Assembly (NCBI RefSeq): GCF_035582795.1
Contig: NC_134396.1
Coordinates: forward strand, 31,849,683 to 31,913,682
DNA: 64,000 bases
DNA from: Mycteria americana
Lineage: Eukaryota > Chordata > Aves > Ciconiiformes > Ciconiidae
Direction: 5' to 3'
Shown piece by piece: positions 1-17,300 of this stretch (positions within the stretch are counted from its first letter, which is position 1; each line of letters opens with the position of its first letter). Under the pieces are notes generated by a model, which had not been told where the DNA came from, did not search any database, and saw only the letters and a program-made list of their open reading frames with translations. Made by a program: the position numbers and the translations under genes.

Positions 1-2422
1 TTTTAGAGATTTAATTGAAGGGCTTCAGATGCTACTGTGAACTAATGAAAGCCAAGAAGAAATAAAATGCAGCACTAATATTTTCTGAAACACATTTTGT
101 GAGTGGATTATGCAGTTTTTACTCAAATTCGTGCTATTTTATTATTTGAAGTCTATGGATAACTTGAACATATGAAATCCAATATCAAGAAATTGAAATT
201 TTGAGTATAAATAACTATGTATCAAGACCACCAACAAAAATACATCCTGTAGCATGTGATCATCACTTGTTGTTCTAAACTCAGTCAATGAAGGGTAAAA
301 GAGGTACTACTTTACCTATGTGCCCAATCCCAAATCACAGAAAACGAAATAAAATTTCTCAGCCTTAGTTACCACAAATGAATAATGTATGAGAATGATT
401 TTTTATTTTCCAAATAAACAACAAGGTTATTTGCTCAAATCCTGCAAAAGTAGTAACAAAAATAGAGCAAGCTGTTGATAATTAACCTTATCTGAAGATA
501 AAAATTTGTTTGGCAATATTTGCAATTGTTTGTATGGCTATGGCCTATCAATGGCAATGAAGATTTTGTATACCAGCATTTTAATATTTTTAGGACCAAA
601 AGGCAAGAATCCATTTTTATTCCAGGACTGGATACTGCTACCTCTGTGGTCTCTGGCAAGTAATTTAACTTCTTTTCCTTCATTTCCACATCTTTAAAAA
701 GTGGCAGTAATGCTTACTGATTGAAAAGGTCATGAGGTTGCAGTGATTTAAGAACAGTGCTTTAAGGATTAAAAGCCCTGCAGATAGTGATTAAATAATG
801 TCTTTTTCAGTGGTGATCTCCATTTAGTTATCTTGCCTAAGACATAAGTCAAAAATCCCAGGGACTGAATCGCTTATTTGAAAAGAACAAAACAATTTCA
901 AGATGTAACATGTAATTGTGAAGGATTATTTGTGAACATAACAAACCTCTTTATTTATCAGCACTAAGAACAGTAATATTTATCACATATGCTATATTTT
1001 TGTGGGTTGGCTAAATATGTTACTGTTGATATACTGAAAACAAGTTTATAAAGGATTTCAAACAAATATATGTGTGTGTGTTCTTCAGTTGGAAAAGACA
1101 AGGAAAACATGAAACCTCTGCAGTTAAAACTGAGCACTTCTAGGCTTCAGTTTGACTTGATATTTTTCCCAAATAAATTCACACAAGCAGTACATAAATA
1201 TAGTTAATTAATTTTTTTATATTAGAAAGAGTTGGAGTTTGGGGTCCTTTTCATGGATTTGCCATGTAAAAGGGGCTGCAAACAGATAAATCACCTTATA
1301 AGGGAATGCCATTTTTTGGGTTTAAGTGGTATAAAGAAGCATCAAGAGCAATGCTTTATTATGTTAATTGAAGACATTTCAATGTAATCAGTAGACATCA
1401 GAAAATGTGCTCTGAATTTGGAGCAAAAAAGATATTTTAGAAATTGCTGTTCTATAGGACTAAGTAATTTTGAAGAGTATGTCATGTTTGCAACAAAATT
1501 GTCAGCACAACTAACTTCACTGTGTAGGTTTATTCTTTTTTCTTTTTGAAGCTGTAATAGGCCTACAGAGAAACATTTATTAGCTGAGAATTTGCAACTG
1601 CTCTTGTATGTGGTCTGGCATTGCTAAAACAGAGCACACAAACATTGATGTTGTCTAGACTGGATTCTGTCATGAAACATGTATGTAAACTTGCAAACCG
1701 GCTGATGGAGGGCAAGGGAAAACTCCACAAAGTACATGGAATAGCCTGTGAATTATTTGGTTATGCAGAAAAGGGAACAGAAGACTGAGACCAGAGCTGT
1801 GCAAGTCTGTTGGAAAAGCTGGAGGCATTAAGTTATCACTGCAACAAACCAAGTGTCTGCACTGACCCTGGGGCCCAGCTCTGTCCCTGTGGGCTCCTGT
1901 GACACTGCCCTGCCATGCGGGCTGGCAGATGGCGGGTCCTTCGGCCTCCCTCCAGCCTGCTCCTCCTCGCCTTGCCTCAGGTTGCACTGACTTCTATGTG
2001 ATTTGAAATAACGAAATGTATCTGCTCGTGATCCTGCCTTCACTTCATTTCTTCTCTGCTGCCTGCTTCCTCTCATTTCTGCTCTACGCCCTCCACTGGC
2101 GTCCCCGGAGGAGACATCTCTGAAAAAGCTCACAACGGGTAGAAGTGGTAGTAAGGACAGAGCTGTAGCAGAAACTGAATCCCTCTTCCATAGCTAAAAA
2201 GTCTATGTTTTTGTATCTCTGGCAGAATCCAAATACATTAATCATGACTGCTAATTAAACTTAATTAATCCACAAGATTAAGTCCACGGCAGTCTTCCAC
2301 TCCCCTCTGTGTTTGCCTTTGGTTTTACAAGCAAATGCACATAAAGTCAATTCAGAGACAGACAAAAAGAAAGCCCCAATCCTTTGCTCCCCTCCTGAAG
2401 TGCATCTAAAATCAACCCTACA

Positions 2423-2507
2423 TATGTATATATATACAGTTATATACGTACAGATATATACATACTTATATGCATGTGTGTGTAACATACATATGTGTAT
2501 GTGTGTA
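2423..2507. repeat. TA/TG-rich simple sequence
   Basis: A low-complexity block of alternating TA, CA and TG steps lies about 1.3 kb past the RORB stop codon. Long open frames here are composition artefacts. Confidence 0.8.
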
Positions 2508-2600
2508 ATGGGAACCATCAGTCCCATCTAGATGATGGCTATGTCAGAAATAGTGATAGTTATATTCACCTTCGTAACCATGGACATTGCTCACTTTGAC

Positions 2601-2631
2601 TTTCCTCCTCCTTCCCTCCCTTCCTCCCTCT
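2601..2631. repeat. 31-base uninterrupted pyrimidine tract
   Basis: Every base from 2601 to 2631 is C or T, made of CCTCC and CCCTCCC units. The RORB sense strand therefore has a G/A tract with several GG and GGG runs, which could form a triplex or a quadruplex in the presumed 3' UTR. Confidence 0.75.
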
Positions 2632-3205
2632 GCCGCTACTCTTCAGAGCTACGTTTTAGGTTTCCTATGGTTTTCACTGAGTTCACTATGTGTGTTTCCA
2701 TTGAGTTCAGCAAAAAACAAACCAAGCCTTGCAACTACTTTTTAAAGCAGTATATATAAAATAAGATTATGTGTGGAATCAGAAAAATGTATGTGTGGGA
2801 TAGTCTACATTTTTACTCCGTATTTCAGATACTTTACTGACATCAGGTCCTACAATGTTCGCTTTTATATATGCCCTATCCCTGTAACAGGGAGAAAATT
2901 CCAAAAAAACCCTTTTCCTCTCTCCACTAAAATCATCCAGACAAGGCTTTTGCGCCATTGATGCATTCCTGATGTTTCATTTACAGACTGCACACATGCA
3001 CTACATTACACGTCTCAGAAGTGATCCTGTCATTACACATCGGCAGCTGATAATTTAACTCTGACTGGCAAAGCAAATCTTGATTGCCCAAAGTAAATCT
3101 AATACATTACTTGGAGAGTAAGAAATGCATGACAGCCGGGCTGAGCATCCTTTAAAAGTAGGCATGGGATTTTTAAGCTACAGCATGTATGCATATAATA
3201 CCTAC

Positions 3206-3256
3206 ATATATATATATATATATATATAAAAGTATATAGCACATATATATATATAT
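3206..3256. repeat. two (AT)n microsatellite blocks
   Basis: Pure AT alternation at 3206-3228 and 3243-3256 is separated by a 14-base spacer. It lies about 500 bases past the stop codon. The sequence is self-complementary, so it could form a hairpin in the 3' UTR, and it is likely length-polymorphic. Confidence 0.9.
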
Positions 3257-3758
3257 GTGTATTCCATACATGCACCATAATTTCCAAGACAGCTACAAAT
3301 TTCCACATGCATTAAACTATCTAAAAACATAGAAATAGGCAAGTCTAATAAGTGGAATTTTCTTAAATTATATTTGAACAATAAACAGCAAGAGTAATAC
3401 TGCAAAGTACTGCTCTATTCTCATGTATATCTACAATAAAATTCTAGGAACAGTTGTCTCCCAAAACATCCCCCAATAAAATAAAATAAAAAAAAATGGT
3501 AACACCCAGTGTCCTATATTTGTATATTCATTGTCAGTTAAAAAAAAAAAGTAAACAAAGAAAAGAGAGAAAAGACATCCCCACTCAGAGTTGCATATTT
3601 ACATTCTTCAAACTGTAGCGGTGAAAAATAATTCTATTAAGTGCAGGACATTCCTAGTGTTGCAGTAGTGACATTTTTAATAAGTTCTTCATGAAAACAT
3701 TTCTTTTTGTCTTAATAGTGACGCATTCCATGACTACGTGAAAATTCTATTATCCCCT

Positions 3759-3914
3759 TCACTTGCAGCCAGTGGTTGAGTCTGGATTGAAAAGCTCCTT
3801 GTATAATGGAGGAAACAGTGTGTTCACTATATCTGGATGAGATTGCTTAAATACCTGTAGTTTCTCTCCGTGCAAGTTGCAAAGTGCAGTAATGGTTGGT
3901 ATCTTGGCTATTAA
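3759..3914 (-). CDS. RORB: RORB exon 10: ligand-binding domain C-terminus and stop
   Basis: This terminal coding exon encodes residues 409-459, from [18 protein letters not shown] to the C-terminus STTGCK, with TGA at 3761-3759. It forms the last helices of the ligand-binding domain, including helix 12, the AF-2 coactivator surface (PPLYKELF). The exon opens in phase 0 after a ctcgcag acceptor and a good pyrimidine tract. The 51 codons plus stop fill 156 bases exactly. The C-terminus is full length for the family. Confidence 0.97.
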   Translation of the reverse strand, partial: LIAKIPTITALCNLHGEKLQVFKQSHPDIVNTLFPPLYKELFNPDSTTGCK

Positions 3915-4520
<606 letters not shown>

Positions 4521-5847
4521 CTAAAGGCAAGAATGCGCAGATGTGGGGCATGCTCATGGATGAACACAGTGTCCCGTGCTGGCAAGCATTCACAGCAATC
4601 GTAATTTCCATGAGGAAGGACTGCATGCTAATTATGATATGGTTTCAGAGGCAAAGTATCTCAATCCATTAAAGGATCACCTGAGAGTTTAATTAACAGA
4701 TACAAAGTGTATAGAAACACAATGTTGGCTCTGCATCTCCTTGTTTAAACCAAGATGTTACAGATAAAGATGGCAGTAGAAATGAAACAAGGCCCAACCA
4801 GTTTATTATTCTCTGTTGTTACAATCAGTGTTCTTCTAACTTCACACTGGCTAGGTGAAAAACATGTAATGTTATTTCAGTGTCTTAATACATAAATAAT
4901 AAACATATTGATCAAAACAGTTCTTTGAAAATAATAGAATATAATTATTTAAAAATTAAAATAAAATATATCTCATTATTTACTAGGCTAACATTTTGAG
5001 ACCAAATATTATATTCTGAATAAAAAGAAATTATTTCCTTCAAAAGAATTTCTTTAATAATTCAAAAGAATTATGAGTTGTTGCAATGTCTTGAAGTGCA
5101 AATTTCTCATTATTTAAAAATGTTCTGTTTTTAAACAACACATAAAAAAAGATTATCTGGGAGAATAACAGTTACAGACACAGTTGTTTGGAAACCTATA
5201 TGGCTTCTACTGAACTCAAACCCCAAGTGTAGGAGGTCTTCCTTAAGATCTATATTCTCACAAGTCATAGCTTCTGGTGACAAACACACAGAAAGAGAAG
5301 TAGCAGACCCCAAGACAATGCCAAAACCATTAATACAGTGTGTCTACAGCACCATTAAACCTTCTGTTTTCCCATGCTGCAAACTTGTTTCTTCCTTCCT
5401 CTCTCCCTCAATCCAGACCAATTCATGGGTATAGATTTTAACTTTCAAACAGGAAATAAGAAAATCTATTTTATCACAGGGCATGAATCTTCATGTACAA
5501 ATTGGAAAATGCAGGAAAATCCTTTTCATTTTGAGAGCTCTTTCACCCACTCCCAGTCACTAAAATAATCTGTAGAAATAATATAAATCGACCATTTCAA
5601 TGAGCACACATGCCACAGATACTGGAGCTGAATAATATTTCATCACAGGAGGAGCAGGATTCTGTCATTTGTCTGACTGTCTGTGGAGAAGGGTGTATAA
5701 AAAGTGTCCATCACCAAGTACTGTGAAGAGACGAAACCAAAACTCTAGCTACTTGATCAGGAAAAGAAAATAATCTTTGTGCAAAGCTTAGAGAATCATG
5801 CTCCCAGAAGGCCAATGGATCCTGTGCCACCAGTGGCCGTAGAAACA

Positions 5848-6048
5848 GAAAGGGTTGTCAAGCATTGGAACAGGCTGCCCAGGGAAGTGGTTGAGTCGCC
5901 ATCCCTGGAGGTATTTAAAGGACGTTTGGATGAGGTGCTTAGGGACATGGTGTAGTGGTGGTCTTGGTAGTGTTAGGTTTACGGTTGGACTCGATGACCT
6001 TAAAGGTCTTTTCCAACCTATATGATTCTGTGATTCTGTGATTCTGTG
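5848..6048 (+). mobile_element. CR1 LINE 3' fragment, copy 1
   Basis: This is the last 200 or so bases of a CR1 retrotransposon: the 3' end of the reverse-transcriptase frame, a short 3' UTR (ttggactcgatgacctt) and a tail of ATTCTGTG octamers ending at 6048. It is severely 5' truncated, as is usual for CR1. It is about 97% identical to the matching part of copy 2, differing at roughly five of 190 positions. CR1 is the dominant avian LINE, which is the main evidence that the host is a bird or close relative. Confidence 0.93.
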
Positions 6049-6444
6049 AAGAAAGACATTGAGGTGCTGGAGTGTGTCCAGAGAAGGGCAACGAAGCTGG
6101 TGAAGGGTCTAGAGCACAAGTCTTATGAGGAGCGGCTGAGGGAGCTGGGGTTGTTTAGCCTGGAGAAAAGGAGGCTGAGGGGAGCCCTTATTGCTCTCTA
6201 CAACTGCCTGAAAGGAGGTTGTAGAGAGGTGGGGGTCGGTCTCTTCTCCCAGGTAACAAGTGACAGGACAAGAGGAAATGGCCTCAAGTTGCACCAGGGG
6301 AGGTTTAGACTGGATATTAGGAAATTTTACTTCACTGAAAGGGTTGTCAAGCATTGGAAGAGGCTGCCCAGGGAAGTGGTTGAGTCGCCATCCCTGGAGG
6401 TATTTAAAAGACGTTTGGATGAGGTACTTAGGGACATGGTGTAG
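6049..6444 (+). pseudogene. CR1 ORF2 C-terminal remnant
   Basis: An open frame of about 130 codons encodes the extreme C-terminus of the CR1 endonuclease/reverse-transcriptase polyprotein. It is recognisable from motifs such as [39 protein letters not shown] and [19 protein letters not shown], and it ends at the natural TAG at 6442-6444. The polymerase and endonuclease catalytic domains are missing, so this is a dead 5'-truncated copy. The still-open frame suggests modest age. Confidence 0.9.
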
Positions 6445-6530
6445 TGGTGGTCTTGGCAGTGTTAGGTTTACGGTTGGACTCGATGATCTTAAAGGTCTTT
6501 TCCAACCTATATGATTCTGTGATTCTGTGA
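6049..6530 (+). mobile_element. CR1 LINE 3' fragment, copy 2
   Basis: A longer 5'-truncated CR1 copy starts directly after the octamer tail of copy 1, in the same orientation. It contains the C-terminal part of the reverse-transcriptase reading frame, the 3' UTR and two ATTCTGTG octamers ending at 6530. It is antisense to RORB and lies mid-intron, so it does not touch an exon. Confidence 0.95.
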
Positions 6531-7637
6531 AATACCTAAATGCTGAGATCAAGGGCACAAGAATCACCTTTCAGGATGGTGGCTTCTGTAGAAAAGAAAC
6601 TTGAATATGAGTACTTCCCATAGGGAATCTCTGTGTACCTATCTTAGTGGATGGAAGGACTGGTGCAGGTACTTCTGTGAAGCAGTGCTTCATTTTTTTA
6701 ATTTTTACATACGTTCACAAGATGAAACACTTTATTGTGAAGAAACTGGAACATGTAGTGTGGAAGGAAATTATTTCTTTCTCTGTTGTTTACTGTTATC
6801 ATTTTTGTAAGAAAATAAATTGCAAATTCAACGTCAGTTCAATCTGTACTGATTTTCCCTGCCTTCCCACTCCCAAACTTAGCAGCCCAGCTGAAATGGG
6901 AATTCTTTGCACAATCCAAATTTGTATGCTTTTTATGGAAGAGAGATTACTCTCATTTATGTACATGCTGCTGCAGCCCATCATTTCTTTCTTGTTGCAT
7001 CTCTATGACTAGAGATACACATGCTTACAGACTACAGAAATGAGCAGTCAGCATGCATCAAGCACTTTCACTCTTTTTTTTTTTTTTTTATTAAAGGAAT
7101 AGGAGACACTGTATGTGCCCTCTTGCTTGCAAGTAGGAAAAAGCCAACTTGGATGTGAAATGAAGAACTGTGCCTTACTGAGGTATTTCATCTCATACCA
7201 CCACCTTCAACCCTAAAACTTGATTATAGTGAAAAAAAATCTTGGAATTGTCTCTACTTATCTGTGCTACTTAACAGAAACAGAGGCTGCTATTCAGGAG
7301 ACACCCAGCTCTGAAAGGCTGTATCAGGACTGATGTATATCAGGACTGAAACGCCTTACTAGAGTTAATGGAGAAGCTTTTACAACACATGGCCTGCAAT
7401 ACAGCTGGGTCAAAGCCAGACCTGAGTTGCTAGCTTTTTCAAGTACTCAGTACAGCTGCAAGAAGTGGAAATGAGTGTGGATACTCCAGCAACATGAACT
7501 GCTGGCAGACTGCAAGATATTTTGGTCCTTTGCAAACTAAAGGGACATATGTAGAACTGCAGAGCTGAATCAGAATTTTGATGTCCATCTAAAACCTACC
7601 TGCAGCTAAGCACATTTCATAAATTACTTGATCAAAA

Positions 7638-7692
7638 ATCCATTAAAATCAATGGGAAATTTTCCATTACTTAAATAGATTTTGCCCAGGCC
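7638..7692. repeat. possible ancient amniote repeat remnant
   Basis: The stretch ccattaaaatcaatgggaa, followed by ttttccattactt and ttttgcccagg, resembles old degenerate interspersed repeats in reptiles and birds that carry repeated 'caatggga' blocks. The family name is not certain from memory, and the match is short. Confidence 0.3.
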
Positions 7693-9395
7693 TAAGGCAC
7701 AGGACACTCTGAGATGCTAGAAGCTTTCTGCGACCAGATTTTGTGGAATAAGGCTATTACTTGTTCTCCTTTCCAAGATTACATGGGAGATTACATGGGA
7801 GACAGAAACATGACTTCTTTTCAATTTGGCTAGAAATTACATAACTGAATTCTCTTTCTCCCTACAGATGAGATGCCCCCATCTGATCCAAAGTGCTTTG
7901 AAGTCAGCTTCGAAATAATCTTATTATTTCTGTCTGCTCAGCTAACTCCTACTTTTCCTGTTCCTAACTGTAAGAAAATAAACTGAAGAGTAAAAAAACC
8001 TCCAGCTGTTACAAAAGAGAAATAGTCATCCTGCTTACAAAGATCCCACCACCCTCTTCCTGCTTCCCTTGGCTTTGTAACGTGAAGTCAGCTGGAAACA
8101 CTGAAACCATCTTCTGCAGCCTCTATTAACATCTTACTGAAGAACTTCACAGCCCAGACCCCAAATAAATTTCCAGGTTGTCTTCAGCTTTGCACTGAGT
8201 CAGTCTGCTGAACAGGCCACTAATGTTAACCAGAAGCAGCAAGCAGTGACTGCACATCTCTGTCATGGTCAGAGCTTTGGTCTTTTCAGACTGAGGGAGG
8301 GCTGATGGCCAGGGACAGATCAGGACGCTGCAAGTCCCCTGTCCCAGAGGAAGTCCGGGCACCTGGGGGACAGTGCGCAGGCAACTCTCACCCCTGTGCA
8401 CAGCTGGGACACGTCTGAGGTGGAAATGGTGGGGGTCGTCTCTGGAACATCCTGGCCTAACACCATGAAGAGCCACCGGCTCAACCATTTCACCTCTGAG
8501 CAGATGACTGCAAGGACTGCTCAAAGGGAAAATAAAAGGAGCAGAGTCCTTTCAGTAGGTGTCATTAATGATGAGAACGAACATGTTGACACCATCTGTG
8601 CTAGTCTAATTCTGCCTAACATAATCTCCACCACAGATGTGCAAAAGGGCAAAGTGACCTAGAGGAAGTCTTTAGCAGAACAGACTGGAAAAATAATTAA
8701 TGGTGGGATTTTTTGTAAAGGCCTTTCAAGAGGTTATTCTTAGTGGGAACTGGGGGGTCTACCTCCCCTGAAGCGTGTTTAAAAATCCCACACTAAACTG
8801 TGAGCTTATCTACCAGATCCACATTCTCACCTCCACCAATTCAATCACAAAACCCTCTTTTCTGTGGCCAGACAGCAGCACTCACTGAATGCATGCTTGT
8901 CTGCGGAGACTTATGATATATGAATATATGAAAGTGAGCATGTTGCCCCTGGAGTCACCACCTCTCACCTGGAGCTAAATTCAGACAGGACCTCATACAG
9001 ATTTTTACTGCTCATGTTCTTATCCCCACAGAAAAAGTCCATCATAGTTAGGGACTCTATAACCTGCTCAGGACTGTGAGGTCTGAGGTCCCTGAAAATG
9101 CTAGGAGGAACATGCACCTCCTTGAGTACCATGCTTCTCTGTACATGGTCTGGAGGAACGTCAGCCTGCCCTGCTTGTCCACACAATCCTGCTCGATGTC
9201 TGTTACCCCGACACTTTGGATCTATTTCCAGTATGTGTAATAGCTGACAGTCTACCAAAAAGAGAGTGAGGTATATTTGGGTAATTCAGGTATTCTTCCA
9301 TTGCTTAATACACCGCTTAATATCACTCAATACAGCTTAAACAGCTGTCTAAGTAGGAAGAAATAGAGGTGGACAAGGATGAAAAAAAAAAATCA

Positions 9396-12712
<3,317 letters not shown>

Positions 12713-12845
12713 CTGACTTAAGGAGGAGAATTTGGTCATTCTGGCAGAGCTCCATGAAGCCTGTTATGCGCTTCGCAAACTCCACCACATACTGGATGGC
12801 GTGGGTGATCTGAATGGCACACTGCTGCCACAGAGCTTCTCTGGT
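12713..12845 (-). CDS. RORB: RORB exon 6: ligand-binding domain helix 3 to 5 signature
   Basis: This exon of 133 bases encodes residues 254-297 ([20 protein letters not shown] then [20 protein letters not shown] and LLKS) plus the first base of Gly298. It contains the nuclear-receptor signature FAKRITGF...NDQILLLK, which includes the conserved Lys of the coactivator charge clamp. The start is set by codon phase: the in-frame acceptor is the unusual ggaag, and a CAG five bases downstream would break the frame. Residue 254 is Thr, where I recall Ser in human. Confidence 0.95.
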
Positions 12846-14384
<1,539 letters not shown>

Positions 14385-17300
14385 TCACTATTTTATTTCT
14401 GAAGATGACTGTAGCAATATGTTTCAGTGTTCAACCCAAAGCCAAAGGATGCTTGATAAATAGTGGATCTGCACATGAAAATAACAATGAATCTTTTGAA
14501 ACTATTCAGACTCTTTCATTCTGGAAGTGATTTTTTCCCCCCTCTGTGTTTAAATAAATGTCATTTGGAGACCCTGGTTACTTGATCACTTCTGTCTGCC
14601 CCAAGCCTGTGCAGCTGCCCAGCTCTGGCTGCTCAATCCTGACATGGCCATTTGCATTACCTTGGGATGACTCATATCAGAGAAACAGGAAACAGGTCTA
14701 TTCTTTTTTTCTCAAGTTCATTGTCAGCTGGATCAATTTCTGATTTAGCTCAATGAACACGAATATGGAGAGTGGTGCTAGCAAGGGGTGAAAACTGGAA
14801 CTAGTATCCTGGGTTTTAGAAGGAGAGATGAGGGAATACATCTCACGTACAGGATTAAGTTACCTTAAAGCTATTCTAAAATTGCAGCCTTAGAAACTAC
14901 TGGGTAACATGGAATGCAGGATGCAAGGGGAAAGGGAAGCATTCAGTGCTGGCCTGAGATCCCACTGAAACTAAGAGTAAACTTCTCAGGGAAGTATTTT
15001 AAAGTAGATCTTTGCCCTTTAAGCCACTTGAGTGGATTAAAAAGATTTTCACAAAAACTTCCAACATGAATTCATTAGCACTGGAAGTTGAAATGTCTTG
15101 ATAAAACATGCTATAGAAACGTGATCATTTCTTATTTTGCAGCTTTGAGACCTATATGTCTAATGAAGCTCGGTGCTTCAGCCTGAACACATTGCTCAAG
15201 CTGAATACCTTTTAAAGGATGGAACAAAGTCGAAGCCACAGACCTGACCTGAAGCCCTTGTGGCAGAACTGGCATTTCGCAGAAAACATGTTTGTCAGGA
15301 AGGAAAGGACATTGACAATGCATTAGCCTAACCTGGACATGGGAAGTAGAAAGAAATAGGCATGTGATCATTTATTCATTCACATCCTCAACAGTTTGCA
15401 TACAGTGGGTGGATCTGGTGCTTGGAGGACCAAAATAAGACTGTTTCTTTTGCCAAATGTTGACTGAATTTAAAAACACCAGCAAGAAGGAAAGCTGAAA
15501 AATGAATGTAAACATGTATATGCTCCCTGCAATCACTGCTATAGGAGTGTTATTTAAAGGGGAGATGCCTGCACTGCTCTCACAGTTAATAAGCTGAGAC
15601 TCACGGGAAAGGCGCTGAAGAAAACACAAGAGTTCCAGGTTTTTGTAGGAACAATAAAACCTGGTCAATTCAATCTGTATAGGTATCCCTTTAAAGGTCA
15701 ACACTATTTTTAGGTTTCCTGACAGAAGAATTGACTCAGGCATAAAGATAACTAAAAGTGTCTATTAGTGAGTACAGGCATCTATCCATCATTCTTTTAT
15801 GGAAGGTTGGATGCAAGTCTTAACCCATGATAGTAAGCTGTTGCATTTTATAGTAAAAACCTTGCTAATAAATAGGCATGTTGGAATAAAGGCATGATGA
15901 ATTTAAACAGATATTTTTTAAAGGATCAACAAAGGTTTATTTGCATTTCTTTAACGAAGAAAAGCAAGTAAATCCCACCTTTTTTAGAAAGATCAAATTT
16001 CGGATGTTTATGCCCATATTGTTCTATTTAAAGCACAGTTTTAACAACATCATCTTTCCGGAAACATCCTTAGCCACAGCAAACTTGACTGCACAAGTTA
16101 AGCTCAAGCTATAGGTTTTGTCACTCATGTTCCTGGAAGGATTTAACCAGACAGGACTGAGGTATGGTCAGAGGAACATTTAGGCCTTTTATCTAAAACA
16201 CCAGAGAAAGACGTATTATTTCAACTTGTATTCCATTTCCACAGACTGAGTGGTAAAGGATTTTGCTCTCTGCACCCATTGGCTGGTCTTTTCTCTCTTG
16301 AGTTTCCTAGCCCAGCTCTCCTAGCCTCACCATTTGTTACAAAAGCTGGAACTATTCACATTCTTGACATAAAGAAAATGCTTACAATAAATACCTCAAA
16401 TACTCTAACATTACTGCATAGACAGATTTTGAATCAGATAAGGTGACCTGATGCCAACAATCTGAAAATAAGACCTTTTCATTTCACTGACCTCAAAATA
16501 TACTTGATTAGCAGTTCTACATTACTGCAAAGATCCTCAGCCCCACTCCTTTTCCTACCATTTATGTATTTACCTTAGGACCGAAGGCCTGACAAACTCT
16601 TCAGGGTTTTGTAGGGATGGCATCCTGTGTTTTACCCCCACACATCTTTTCCTTATGTACTTGTGCTTATGCTGAGCTGACATTAAAACCCATTCAGATG
16701 TGCGAAGGCCTAGGGCAATCGCAGCAAGCAGCAGCTCCGAATGCTGACATCCAAAGAGGAATCAGGTGCAAGACAGAATTGAAACCCTTGCGCCGCAGGC
16801 TAGGCAAGGCTGAGTATGTGATGGAAAGGGTACACTGGGTCTCAGGGGAGGAGGGGACTGCTCATTCAGCGTGAGCAGCAGAGGAGGCTGCTTGTCACAC
16901 TCAATGCTGGAGTCCCTGGAAGGAGCTTTATGCAAATATAGCATACACTGGGTGTGCAGAGCTGACACGATGCAAAAAGTAAAAGAAGTGTGAGCTCGTC
17001 TTGGCTTATCAGATGGTCCAGCAACGGAAGACCCAATGCAGGCAGAGCAAAGAATATCACTCTCAAAGAGTTTCAAAGACCGTAGCCTTTTTTTCTGACA
17101 TTTTCAGATTTTAACATCGTTTCGCTAAAGAAGTTGGAATCAGTACACATCTCAACAAATCCCGTGCAGAAAGAAGTTCCTAAACTGCTGCGAATAATGC
17201 ACTAACATCTAATGTAAACCTGTCCTGTCACATGGCACACGTACTGTGCTGTACCCAAAATATCATACTTTTCTGTGAGACCTGGCAGCTCTGAATCACT

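Larger units (their letters stand above)
1..3758 (-). other. RORB: presumed RORB 3' UTR and downstream flank
   Basis: This stretch follows the RORB stop codon in the sense direction and contains no recognisable coding exon. It is AT-rich, with a GC-richer patch at about 1848-1985 and simple-sequence blocks listed separately. Candidate sense-strand AATAAA signals (TTTATT on the plus strand) occur at 1576-1581, 1529-1534, 1355-1360, 950-955, 616-621, 402-407 and 138-143. I cannot say which is used, or whether the UTR extends past base 1. RORB mRNAs in other vertebrates have long 3' UTRs, so most of this may be transcribed. Confidence 0.6.

Noticed and set aside
1670..2133. Overlapping minus-strand open frames of about 100 codons in a GC-richer patch
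   Set aside because: Two overlapping frames on the same strand with no domain, and low-complexity Arg/Gly/Pro composition expected from GC-rich non-coding DNA in the presumed 3' UTR.
6109..6567. 152-codon minus-strand open frame
   Set aside because: It lies antisense to the CR1 reverse-transcriptase remnant and is a shadow of that frame.
8147..8524. 125-codon minus-strand open frame in intron 8
   Set aside because: No recognisable domain, a GC-richer patch and no supporting splice structure.
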